Shown: positions 1-7,143 of the stretch, piece by piece | How the letters are laid out: every line of letters begins with the position of its first letter | Position numbering within the stretch: position 1 is the stretch's first letter | Source of the DNA: Pseudomonas sp. DNDY-54 | GTDB lineage: Bacteria; Pseudomonadota; Gammaproteobacteria; Pseudomonadales; Pseudomonadaceae | Reading direction: 5' to 3' | Assembly: GCF_019880365.1 (NCBI RefSeq) | Contig: NZ_CP082271.1 | Coordinates: 1,426,001-1,490,000 of the forward strand | DNA length: 64,000 nucleotides | Position numbers and translations under genes: made by a program | The notes under the pieces: generated by a model | Seen by the model: only the letters and a program-made list of their open reading frames with translations | Database searches by the model: none | Told to the model about the DNA's origin: nothing

Positions 1-244
1 TTCCGCAACCCGTTTTTGGCGCTGCAGCGGAGGTGGTCTCGCCGCCGATTTGCGCCGGATACCCAGCTTCGTTAAGTGCGCTGAGTAACGCCGCGTGGTC
101 AGGGTCGCCGCCTACGCGTACCCGTCCGCCCTGAAGGTCGACATCGACCGCGTCCACACCGGCGATGGCGTTGAGCGCTTGGGACACGTGCCGCACGCAA
201 GCGCCACACGTCATGCCCTGTACTTGAAGCGTGATGGAACTCAT
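1..244 (-). CDS. Heavy-metal-associated (HMA) domain protein, partial at window edge
   Basis: The gene reads leftward from an ATG at 244 and runs off the window, so only about 81 residues are visible. It begins MSSITLQVQGMTCGACVRHV, the ferredoxin-like HMA fold with the Cu(I)-binding GMTCxxC loop at residues 10-16. After about 68 residues the fold ends and an Ala/Thr-rich tail with another Cys (PKTGCG) follows. It is either a small CopZ-like copper chaperone with a Cys-containing tail or the first metal-binding domain of a CopA-type copper ATPase; the missing part decides this. A CueR-type operator lies just upstream and copRS is divergent, which supports a role in cytoplasmic copper handling. 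Confidence 0.8.
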   Translation of the reverse strand, partial: MSSITLQVQGMTCGACVRHVSQALNAIAGVDAVDVDLQGGRVRVGGDPDHAALLSALNEAGYPAQIGGETTSAAAPKTGCG

Positions 245-292
245 TGGAAGTCCTCGGTAAGCGCCGGTCAGTCCGGCTTGGCTTGATCTTCA

Positions 293-313
293 ACCTTTCC
301 CTTGTGTCAAGGT
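293..313 (-). promoter_or_regulatory. CueR/MerR-type operator-promoter for the HMA gene
   Basis: Read on the minus strand, this is a 21-base dyad with arms ACCTT and AAGGT around a G/C-containing centre. A TTGACC -35 element overlaps its upstream arm. A dyad filling the long spacer of a promoter is the hallmark of MerR-family activators, and the arm sequence resembles known CueR sites of copA promoters. It lies about 50 bases upstream of the HMA gene start. The -10 element is not clear. Copper specificity is inferred from the sequence and the neighbouring genes. Confidence 0.6.
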
Positions 314-386
314 CAAGCCGCTGCGCCTTTCGCCTTTATTGGTAGGAAACATAGCCTGAGCTGGCTTTCGGTTAGCTGAGCGGAAC

Positions 387-402
387 ATTACTTTTCTGTC
401 AG
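387..402. promoter_or_regulatory. CopR box in the copRS leader
   Basis: On the minus strand the 16 bases read CTGACAGAAAAGTAAT. This is an exact fit to the CopR recognition motif described for Pseudomonas, CTGACA-N5-GTAAT. It lies about 60 bases upstream of the copR start and about 75 bases beyond the CueR-type dyad of the divergent HMA gene. It could therefore autoregulate copRS or serve both directions. I remember the motif from the literature and did not search it. Confidence 0.65.
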
Positions 403-463
403 CTTCTGGTTCGGCCAGGTCGATCGCGGCACACTCGAACGATGAAATGGAAAGGATGTGCTG

Positions 464-1147
464 ATGAAACTTCTGGTCGCCGAAGACGAGCCCAAAACCG
501 GTATTTATCTACAGCAGGGCCTTACCGAGGCTGGGTTTACCGTTGACCGTGTCACCAGCGGCACCGATGCGTTGCAGCATGTACTGAGCGCCCCCTATGA
601 CCTGCTGATACTCGATGTGATGATGCCCGGCCTGGATGGCTGGGAAGTGCTGCGTTTAGTGCGCGCGGCCGGGCAGGATGTGCCGGTGTTGTTCCTCACG
701 GCGCGTGATCGGGTAGAGGATCGGGTCAAGGGGCTGGAGCTCGGCGCGGACGACTACCTGGTCAAGCCCTTTGCCTTTTCCGAGTTGCTGGCCCGCGTGC
801 GAACGCTGCTGCGTCGAGGCCATGCGGCTGCCATGCAAACCCAGCTGAACATTGCAGACCTCGAAGTGGATCTGCTCAAGCGCCGCGCCGTGCGGGCCGG
901 TCAGCGTATCGATCTCACGGCCAAGGAATTTGCATTGCTGGAGTTGCTGTTGCGCCGGCGCGGCGAAGTGCTGCCCAAATCGCTCATCGCTTCGCAGGTA
1001 TGGGACATGAATTTCGACAGCGACACCAATGTCATCGAGGTCGCGATCCGCCGGCTGCGGGCAAAAATCGATGACGGGTTCGAAACCAAATTGATCCATA
1101 CCGCGCGAGGCATGGGCTACATGCTCGACGAGCCAGACGCGTCGTGA
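464..1147 (+). CDS. copR: Heavy-metal response regulator, CopR/CusR type
   Basis: OmpR-family response regulator of 227 residues. The receiver domain (1-115) has acidic residues at positions 7-9, phosphoacceptor D51 in ILDVMMPG, T79 and K101 in VKPF. A winged-helix DNA-binding domain fills residues 125-222, ending in the usual IHTARGMGYML. ATG 464 is preferred over GTG 458 because AAAGGA at 451-456 is well spaced from it and the protein then starts MKLLVAEDE, as in CusR/CopR. The stop overlaps the copS GTG by four bases, so the pair is translationally coupled. It probably activates copper-resistance genes, with a CopR box in its own leader. Copper specificity, as opposed to silver or zinc, is inferred from context. 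Confidence 0.88.
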   Translation: MKLLVAEDEPKTGIYLQQGLTEAGFTVDRVTSGTDALQHVLSAPYDLLILDVMMPGLDGWEVLRLVRAAGQDVPVLFLTARDRVEDRVKGLELGADDYLVKPFAFSELLARVRTLLRRGHAAAMQTQLNIADLEVDLLKRRAVRAGQRIDLTAKEFALLELLLRRRGEVLPKSLIASQVWDMNFDSDTNVIEVAIRRLRAKIDDGFETKLIHTARGMGYMLDEPDAS

Positions 1148-2514
1148 AGCGGTTGTCCCTGACCGCCAGGCTCAGCCTGATGTTCATGCTGGTCGTCACC
1201 GGTGTGCTGGGCGCAGCGGGGCTATTCTTCAGCCTACTGAGTCAGCATCACTTCGACGAACTCGACCGACATACGCTGGAAGAGAAGTTTCAAGCCAGCC
1301 GCCAGTTGCTGCAGCAAATCGATGATCTTCAGCAGTTCGATGCGCTACGACCTCAGCTTCAGGCACTGTTGGGCGGTCATAGCGAGCTCTCCGCGCGGAT
1401 TATCGACGCCCGTGACCGGGTGCTGTTTGCCGCAGACGGAGTGGCCCAGTCAGCGCACTGGCCGCCTGATCATGTAAACGATGGCGAAAATGAGCATCAG
1501 CGTACTGGGCAAGTCTGGCGCAGCAGGACCGATGTGATTGAGGTCGCGGGACAGCCCCTGCGCGTGGTGCTCTCGCTCAATGTCACCGCTCACAACGCGT
1601 TCCTTCATACGCTCACCGGGTGGCTCTGGGCCGCATTGCTCATATGTGCATTGATCAGCGGGCTTCTGGGCTGGTTGCTGGCACACCGAGGGTTGCGCCC
1701 CTTGCGCGACGTGACCCAGGTTGCGGCGTCTGTATCAGCCAAGTCCTTGACCGAGCGTATTCCCTCCGACGCGACGCCCGCAGAGTTGCAGCAGCTGGTG
1801 CTGGCCTTCAACGCGATGTTGGCGCGGCTGGAGGATGCATTCGTGCGGCTGTCCAACTTTTCGGCAGACATTGCACACGAGTTACGCACGCCGCTTAGCA
1901 ACCTGATGACCCATACCGAAGTCGTCCTGAGCCGGGACCGCCGCCGTGAGGATTACCAGGAAAATCTCCATTCCAACCTGGAAGAGCTGCGACGCATGGC
2001 GCGGATGATCGATGACATGCTGTTCCTCGCCAAGGCTGACAACGGTTTGATCATCCCCGAGACGAAACCTGTCGAGTTGCAGCCCCTTTGTGAACAACTC
2101 CTGGAGTTCCATCAGATGACCGCGGATGAGCGCAGTATCCGATTCGAGCTATCGGGCAGCGCACGCATCCCGGGCGACGCCGCGATGCTGCGTCGGGCAC
2201 TGTCGAACGTGCTGTCCAATGCGCTGCGCTATACGCCGGACGGAGGCGTCATTCGTGTGGAGATCGCTTCGGGAGAGCGAGGCGTTGCGCTGAAAATCGT
2301 CAATCCGGGTCTAACTATTCCGCCAGCCCATCAGCCGCGTGTGTTCGACCGTTTCTACCGGGTCGATCCGGCTCGCCGCGAAGGCAGTCCGAGCAATGCC
2401 GGACTTGGGCTGGCGATCACCCGTTCCATCGTAGAAGCGCATCGCGGCGAGATTCTCTGCAGCAGCAAAGAGGGCTGGACCACATTCGAGATCATCTTCA
2501 GCGCCGCTGCCTGA
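1144..2514 (+). CDS. copS: Heavy-metal sensor histidine kinase, CopS/CusS type
   Basis: Membrane sensor kinase of 456 residues starting at GTG 1144. Segments are TM1 (about 10-32), a periplasmic sensor loop (about 33-155), TM2 (about 158-181), a HAMP linker beginning AHRGLRPL, an HisKA domain with phospho-accepting H245 in DIAHELRTPLSN, and an HATPase_c domain with the N box (NVLSNALRYTPDGG) and GLGLAI. This is the standard layout of the IrlS/CusS/CopS heavy-metal kinases that detect periplasmic copper or silver and phosphorylate the partner regulator. It overlaps copR by four bases. Its stop directly abuts the stop of the convergent DUF305 gene, leaving no room for a terminator between them. 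Confidence 0.87.
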   Translation: MKRLSLTARLSLMFMLVVTGVLGAAGLFFSLLSQHHFDELDRHTLEEKFQASRQLLQQIDDLQQFDALRPQLQALLGGHSELSARIIDARDRVLFAADGVAQSAHWPPDHVNDGENEHQRTGQVWRSRTDVIEVAGQPLRVVLSLNVTAHNAFLHTLTGWLWAALLICALISGLLGWLLAHRGLRPLRDVTQVAASVSAKSLTERIPSDATPAELQQLVLAFNAMLARLEDAFVRLSNFSADIAHELRTPLSNLMTHTEVVLSRDRRREDYQENLHSNLEELRRMARMIDDMLFLAKADNGLIIPETKPVELQPLCEQLLEFHQMTADERSIRFELSGSARIPGDAAMLRRALSNVLSNALRYTPDGGVIRVEIASGERGVALKIVNPGLTIPPAHQPRVFDRFYRVDPARREGSPSNAGLGLAITRSIVEAHRGEILCSSKEGWTTFEIIFSAAA

Positions 2515-2967
2515 TCAGTCGGCGTCTTCGAGCTCGCTGATCAGGCGCTCCATTTCGGCAATCTCTTCGCGCTGGGCCTGGATAATTTCATCGGCCAGCT
2601 TACGTACTCGCGGATCGGTAATAGTGGCGCGCTCACTGGTGAGGATCGCAATCGAATGATGGGGGATCATCGCCTTCATCCATGACACCTGCTCCACGGT
2701 CTGCTGGCTGCGTACCAACCAGAGCGACGCGGCAAACACCACTACGCTCCCCGCGAAAATCGCAATGTTGACTCCCCGTTTCTTATACATGCCGAGCATG
2801 AATGCCAGCATGATTATGGCCATGCTGGCGCCCATCACGAGCGCCATGTAAGCGCGCGTTTCGCTGAAGAAAATGTGGTCAAGTTGAAATACATTCAAAT
2901 ACATCAAACCGAACATCACGATCGTTGACGTGGCGATCATCGCGCCGAAGCGGGCGTAGTTATTCAT
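2515..2967 (-). CDS. DUF305 family membrane protein
   Basis: 150 residues. Three membrane segments lie at about 8-28, 38-60 and 66-86. A hydrophilic DUF305-type helical tail follows, carrying WMKAMIPHHSIAI, where the His pair and Met residues resemble a metal-binding site. It ends in a Glu-rich helix. DUF305 proteins often occur next to copper-resistance genes, and some are reported to bind copper. Here the gene converges on copS with no gap, and a 16-base palindrome similar to a CopR site lies upstream at 3090-3105. A role in copper tolerance is inferred; the biochemical function is unknown. Confidence 0.78.
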   Translation of the reverse strand: MNNYARFGAMIATSTIVMFGLMYLNVFQLDHIFFSETRAYMALVMGASMAIIMLAFMLGMYKKRGVNIAIFAGSVVVFAASLWLVRSQQTVEQVSWMKAMIPHHSIAILTSERATITDPRVRKLADEIIQAQREEIAEMERLISELEDAD

Positions 2968-3395
2968 GCGGTCCTCCGTCTGGCGAATCGGTAGCGGTTT
3001 TTTATCGCCGCCGTACTAGAGGTGACCGGATTCGTAATCGGTCGTTCGATTCTGCAAGCCAGCAGCCATGCGGCTTTGCTGTCAGTCCGCTGACAGGAAT
3101 GTCAGCAAACGCGTCGTTAGCCGTGAGGCGCCACCTGCACCCGATGCCGCTTCGGTGTCGAGAGACGGTGTGGCGCGACTGGTGCATGGCGAATCGGCAC
3201 GCTATGCATATTGTTCATTCAAGCGCGTGCATACGCCCTTTTCCAGCCTCCGTGCTGCGATGTCGGTAGCCACCGCCCGGCCAGCCAATGCCAGCACTGG
3301 TCAATCCGGGCCGGACGTGTTTGGATCGGGTTTCCGTTTTGCTCGTCACGTGCCGGCTCTCACACCCGGCAGCAAACCGCAGCGGAGGAGGCGTC
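2968..3395. other. 428-base divergent intergenic region
   Basis: This separates the leftward DUF305 gene from the rightward gene at 3396. It contains the palindrome at 3090-3105 and, close to the right-hand gene, a GGAGGA ribosome-binding site at 3384-3389. The open frames here overlap one another and have no convincing start or protein character, so I see no gene. It is long for this gene-dense window and probably holds divergent promoters. Confidence 0.5.
3090..3105. promoter_or_regulatory. CopR-like palindrome
   Basis: CTGACAGGAATGTCAG is a perfect inverted repeat of CTGACA with a four-base centre. Its left arm equals the CTGACA half of the CopR motif seen at 387-402, while the right arm has GTCAG in place of GTAAT. 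It lies about 120 bases upstream of the DUF305 start and about 290 bases upstream of the gene at 3396. Control by CopR is inferred from this similarity. Confidence 0.45.
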
Positions 3396-3851
3396 ATGAA
3401 CATCGAACGATGCGAAGACCTGATTAATTGGACCCGAAAGGCCCATGCACTCTTAGCCGACTGTTTGGCTGAAGGAGCCAAGGAACGAAGCGACTCGCTG
3501 GCGAAAATGTTGCTGGACTATCTGGCTCAGCATGAGCGGGAACTAACGGTCACCATCGCGCGGGTCATCGAGCACGCCGAGCCAGGCGCGTTGCAGGCCC
3601 CGTTGCATGATGCCGTCCAGGGCGACACGGTGAGGCTAGAGATCGACAGCGAAACATTCGCGCAGATCACTGTCGAGGAAATCTCACAGCTCGTGTTCGC
3701 GGTGCATAACCGCATCATCGATCTGTATCGCTCCCTTGAAAAACGCCGCGAATTGCACAGAGCGAGCGGTCTACTCGGTGAAGTGCTGCAGTTCGAGGAG
3801 CGCGAAACCATGCGGTTGGCACATCAGGTCAATCGCATGCAGGAAATGTGA
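3396..3851 (+). CDS. Small helical protein of unknown function in the copper patch
   Basis: 151 residues from ATG 3396, set by GGAGGA seven bases upstream. I do not recognise the family. The protein is almost wholly helical, lacks a signal peptide and membrane segments, and carries spaced His/Glu pairs: H17, H46-E47, E59-H60-x-E62, a His near 102, and a C-terminal FEERETMRLAH. This spacing is reminiscent of four-helix-bundle metal carriers of the hemerythrin or ferritin type, but no signature is complete. It is transcribed away from the DUF305 gene, across an intergenic region with a CopR-like palindrome, so a link to copper or metal stress is possible but unproven. Confidence 0.6.
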   Translation: MNIERCEDLINWTRKAHALLADCLAEGAKERSDSLAKMLLDYLAQHERELTVTIARVIEHAEPGALQAPLHDAVQGDTVRLEIDSETFAQITVEEISQLVFAVHNRIIDLYRSLEKRRELHRASGLLGEVLQFEERETMRLAHQVNRMQEM

Positions 3852-3874
3852 GCGTGTGATCTAGCGATTCAGCG

Positions 3875-4492
3875 TCAGACCACATGCCGCAAGATGGCTA
3901 CGAAATGCAGCAGGCTCCCCGCCATGACAAACAGGTGCCAGATGCCGTGCCAGTGGCGGAAGCGCGTGTCGTATGCATAAAAGATGATTCCCACCGTATA
4001 GAGCACGCCGCCGGCGACCAACCAGCTGAACCCCACAGTGCCGAGCGCAGCCAGCAGCGGCTTGACCGCAACGAGCACGATCCAACCCATCACCGCGTAG
4101 ATCACGACGGACAGCACCCGAGCTTCCGAGCGCGGCTTGATCTCCTGCAGCATGCCGATGACCGCCAGTGCCCAGACGGTTCCGAACAGCCACCAGCCCC
4201 AGGTGCCGCGTAGGGTTACCAGGCAGAACGGCGTATAACTGCCGGCGATCAGCAGGTAGATCGACAGGTGATCGAGCTTCTGCATGATCTCCTTGGCCCG
4301 CCCGCGCACGCTGTGGTAAAGCGTGGAGGCGCTGTACAGCAATACCAGGGTGAATCCGTAGATGGCCATACTGACGATCTTCGTCACGTCGCCATCCATT
4401 GCAGCCAGGACAAGCAGCCAGACCGTGCCGAGCAAGGCCAACACACCGCCCGCAAGATGCGTCCAAGCGTTGAGCTTCTCTCCGTGATACAT
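3875..4492 (-). CDS. Hemolysin III / PAQR family integral membrane protein
   Basis: 205 residues with seven predicted membrane helices. Family features include an early NAWTHLAGG, the SASTLYHSV motif near residue 60 and a late YAYDTRFRHWHGIWHLFVMAGS. The conserved His residues in these motifs form the zinc site of the progestin/adipoQ receptor fold, in which a hydrolase activity is proposed. Length matches bacterial YqfA/TrhA proteins. The hemolysin name comes from a Bacillus homologue and says little about function here; a role in membrane-lipid homeostasis has been proposed for some family members. It stands alone and converges on the gene at 3396. Confidence 0.85.
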   Translation of the reverse strand: MYHGEKLNAWTHLAGGVLALLGTVWLLVLAAMDGDVTKIVSMAIYGFTLVLLYSASTLYHSVRGRAKEIMQKLDHLSIYLLIAGSYTPFCLVTLRGTWGWWLFGTVWALAVIGMLQEIKPRSEARVLSVVIYAVMGWIVLVAVKPLLAALGTVGFSWLVAGGVLYTVGIIFYAYDTRFRHWHGIWHLFVMAGSLLHFVAILRHVV

Positions 4493-4521
4493 CCGTGTTC
4501 AGCCTCGACTCATCTCGCCGA

Positions 4522-5208
4522 TCAATTGCCCATCAGTACGCCGAATACCTTCTTCGCCATACTGGTCGCCGCCTGCGCCGGGTTCTGGCGAATGCTGGCT
4601 TCCTGCTCGGCGATAACAGTGAACAGACCATCGAGTGCCTGCTCGGCCACGTAGCCTTCGACCGTGCCGTATTTGCCATCGACTGCACCGAGGCCGGAGA
4701 CCTTGCCCGCCAGCGCGTTGTATTGCTGGGCCACGCCAACCTTGTCGGTCGCCTGCTTGATGATGGGCAGGAACCTGGCGCGGATCTCATCTCGGCTGGT
4801 CTTGCTCAGATACTGCGTTGCCGAGTCATTGCCACCGGCTAGGATCGCCTTGGCATCGGCCACGGTCATCTTCTTCACCGCATCCAGGAGCAAGGCCTGC
4901 GCCTGCGATACAGCGGCTTCAGCCGCTTTGTTCATGCCGGTCTCGAGTTCTTCCACCTGCGCACCCATGCCCATCATCTTGAGCATGCGCGAAGCCTTGC
5001 CGATGTTGCCGGGTAGTTCGATGCGAACATCGGGATCATTGCTGAAGCCGCCCGGTTTACCGAGCTGCTGCACCGCAACCTTGGCACCCTGACTGAGTGC
5101 GTCCTTCAGGCCCGCGCTGGCGTCGCCCTGGCTGAGATCGGATAGCGACAGGGCGTAGGCGCCCGCAGAAAGCAGAAGACCGGCAATGAATGTGGTGGTG
5201 CGCAGCAT
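4522..5208 (-). CDS. DUF4197 domain-containing secreted protein
   Basis: 228 residues from ATG 5208, chosen because the protein then begins with a signal peptide (MLRTTTFIAGLLLSAGAYA, cleavage after AYA) and AGAGGA lies just upstream. The mature part is helical and matches DUF4197, with the recognisable central run DAKAILAGGNDSATQYL and a C-terminal VAEQALDGLFTVIAEQEASIRQNPA. It is probably periplasmic. No biochemical role is known for the family. A longer reading back to 5337 would bury the signal peptide and is not supported. It follows the beta-helix lipoprotein gene after about 150 bases on the same strand. Confidence 0.82.
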   Translation of the reverse strand: MLRTTTFIAGLLLSAGAYALSLSDLSQGDASAGLKDALSQGAKVAVQQLGKPGGFSNDPDVRIELPGNIGKASRMLKMMGMGAQVEELETGMNKAAEAAVSQAQALLLDAVKKMTVADAKAILAGGNDSATQYLSKTSRDEIRARFLPIIKQATDKVGVAQQYNALAGKVSGLGAVDGKYGTVEGYVAEQALDGLFTVIAEQEASIRQNPAQAATSMAKKVFGVLMGN

Positions 5209-5362
5209 GGGGAATCCTCTGAGTGATGCAGCAGGGCAGGCGACGAGCTTAAAACGCCAGGCGCAGCGTGCCAAACGATCGCAGCTTGTCTCGGCTGCTG
5301 CGTTGATGCAAGCGCGCCCGTTCGCCCGCCGAAGCAACCAAACTCAGCGGGCCGGTTTTGGC

Positions 5363-6997
5363 TCAAAACTCGTAGGCGCCTGGGTCGCAGTTCGAATCAT
5401 CGCGAGGCATACCCCGTTGATCGGTGTCTGGGCAGAGCACTCCGCCCATGTCGATGGGATCGAAGTAGGGGCTGTCTTCGAACGGTTCACGCAGTGCGAT
5501 AGTGTGGGTTGGGCCGCCGTTATCACGCAGCGCGCCAAGGCTGAGGCGTATCTCGATCTCGTCGGCGGTGGAGGGTACGAAACCGCAGCCTCTGAAGAAA
5601 TCGGCCAGATCGCTGGGGCCACCGATTGCATTGAAGCTGCCACTGGTCAAACGACCGCTGCAGAAGGGCGTGCTGTTGAACCTGCGTATTTCGACGAGGC
5701 TGTTGGCGAGCCGAAACTCGCCAGCTCCGGAATGGCTGAATAGCTGCAGCGTATTGCTGAATGTAGAATTGCGCGCCGATATCGTGCCATCCACATTGCC
5801 GATATCTGCACCTCTGACGCCACCGGTAGTGCCGATATTGTCGGCAAATGTTGAGTTGAGAATGTCGACAGTGCCTTGGTAGTTCAGCATTCCCCCCCAG
5901 AAACGCGCTGTATTGGCGGCGACCAGGCTGTCGCGTACATACAGCTGGGCTGTACGCCCCATATTTGAAATGCCGCCCCCATGGCCGGAAGAGTCGCTCG
6001 TCGAGTTCTGTTCGATGGTCGACCGTGCTACCAAAGCCTGGCCCTCATTGAATAATCCCGCGCCCCGGTTGCACACGCGCCGGCTCGGAGAGTTCGCACA
6101 AGTGGAGTGGAATTCATGATCAATGCGGTTGCCGCGTAGCAGCATCCGGTCCATACGCAGGTTGCCGCGGTTCCAGATGGCGCCGCCGCCGCTATTCATC
6201 GACCGACCATTTTCCAAACGCAGATAGCTGAGCGTCACGGCCTGGGGCACGGTCGGATAAATATCGAAAATCCGGTCGATACCGCCCCCGTCGATAATGA
6301 CCTGAAGATCGGCATTCTTCGCCGCGCGTCCGAGCCCCGTCAGTGTTAGTCCGTCGGTGATATCCAGGTCGCCGATTGCATCGTTTGGTATGTCTACCGC
6401 TTCGCTGCCGGTCAATGAAAGCAGGTACGTTCCTGACGGCACCGTGATCTGGTCATGGCCCTGGTGCGCGTTGCTTTCCATTACTGCGGCCCTTAGCGTG
6501 CAGCGATTGGATAGTGATCGACATTCGCCATCGCCGGGCTCGATGTCCACCTCGTCGGCCGTGTGGTTCACACTCAGCGTCAGGCCGATAGGTGCCGCGC
6601 AATCGTCCGGCACCGGTTCGCCAGTCACTTGCAGAAGGTTGCCTGAGGCCTCGGGAAAACGCTTCTCGTGAACGGTGCTCGAATAGCCGGAACCGAGCCA
6701 GTTGCGGCGCTGGTAGCCGACTTCGAAGTGATAGGGAATATTGGTTTCGCAGGTCTCGGCGAAATATCCGACTGCATAGCGGTCGCTCGGCAGCAACATC
6801 ATCGACCACGGCGTACCGTGGATTACTGCATTGACATGGGCGATACGATTGCCCCGCCTATCGACTTGCGCCCGTAGCGGGTACAGCGGCACCGGCGAGC
6901 GCGCAACCGAGGTGGCTGTGAGATTGGTCAGGCTGGGGGTTGCGCAGCCACTGAGACCGACAAAGAGCGACAAGGTGATGACATTGACGCGGTTCAT
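5363..6997 (-). CDS. Parallel beta-helix lipoprotein with choice-of-anchor Q-like C terminus
   Basis: 544 residues. A lipoprotein signal (lipobox LSGC, Cys near 18) is followed by about 130 residues of unfamiliar sequence. A CSLREA-like entry motif (CTLRAAVMESNA, about 165-180) then opens a long right-handed beta-helix with turns rich in Asn and Gly (GGAIWNRGNL, GGGISNMG, GGMLNYQG, NSTF). The C terminus, DQRGMPR...CDPGAYEF, is the choice-of-anchor Q signature seen on many surface beta-helix proteins. These features suggest an envelope-anchored, surface-exposed or periplasmic protein. I see no polysaccharide-lyase active site. It sits alone downstream of plsB and its partners are unknown. Confidence 0.75.
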   Translation of the reverse strand: MNRVNVITLSLFVGLSGCATPSLTNLTATSVARSPVPLYPLRAQVDRRGNRIAHVNAVIHGTPWSMMLLPSDRYAVGYFAETCETNIPYHFEVGYQRRNWLGSGYSSTVHEKRFPEASGNLLQVTGEPVPDDCAAPIGLTLSVNHTADEVDIEPGDGECRSLSNRCTLRAAVMESNAHQGHDQITVPSGTYLLSLTGSEAVDIPNDAIGDLDITDGLTLTGLGRAAKNADLQVIIDGGGIDRIFDIYPTVPQAVTLSYLRLENGRSMNSGGGAIWNRGNLRMDRMLLRGNRIDHEFHSTCANSPSRRVCNRGAGLFNEGQALVARSTIEQNSTSDSSGHGGGISNMGRTAQLYVRDSLVAANTARFWGGMLNYQGTVDILNSTFADNIGTTGGVRGADIGNVDGTISARNSTFSNTLQLFSHSGAGEFRLANSLVEIRRFNSTPFCSGRLTSGSFNAIGGPSDLADFFRGCGFVPSTADEIEIRLSLGALRDNGGPTHTIALREPFEDSPYFDPIDMGGVLCPDTDQRGMPRDDSNCDPGAYEF

Positions 6998-7143
6998 ACA
7001 GGCTCCTTTAGGCGACAGCCGAAGGATTTATTGTGGAGTGCCTGATAAGTATGGGAGCCGCGTCTAATTGCGATTGACCGATTCGGCATTACGCCGGATC
7101 GGCCTTAGCGTGGTTTAGCACGCGCCTTTTCGTCTCGCCAACG

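Noticed and set aside
7078..7102. Hairpin after plsB as a terminator
   Set aside because: The stem has a mismatch and the minus strand carries no T run after it, so I do not call it a terminator.
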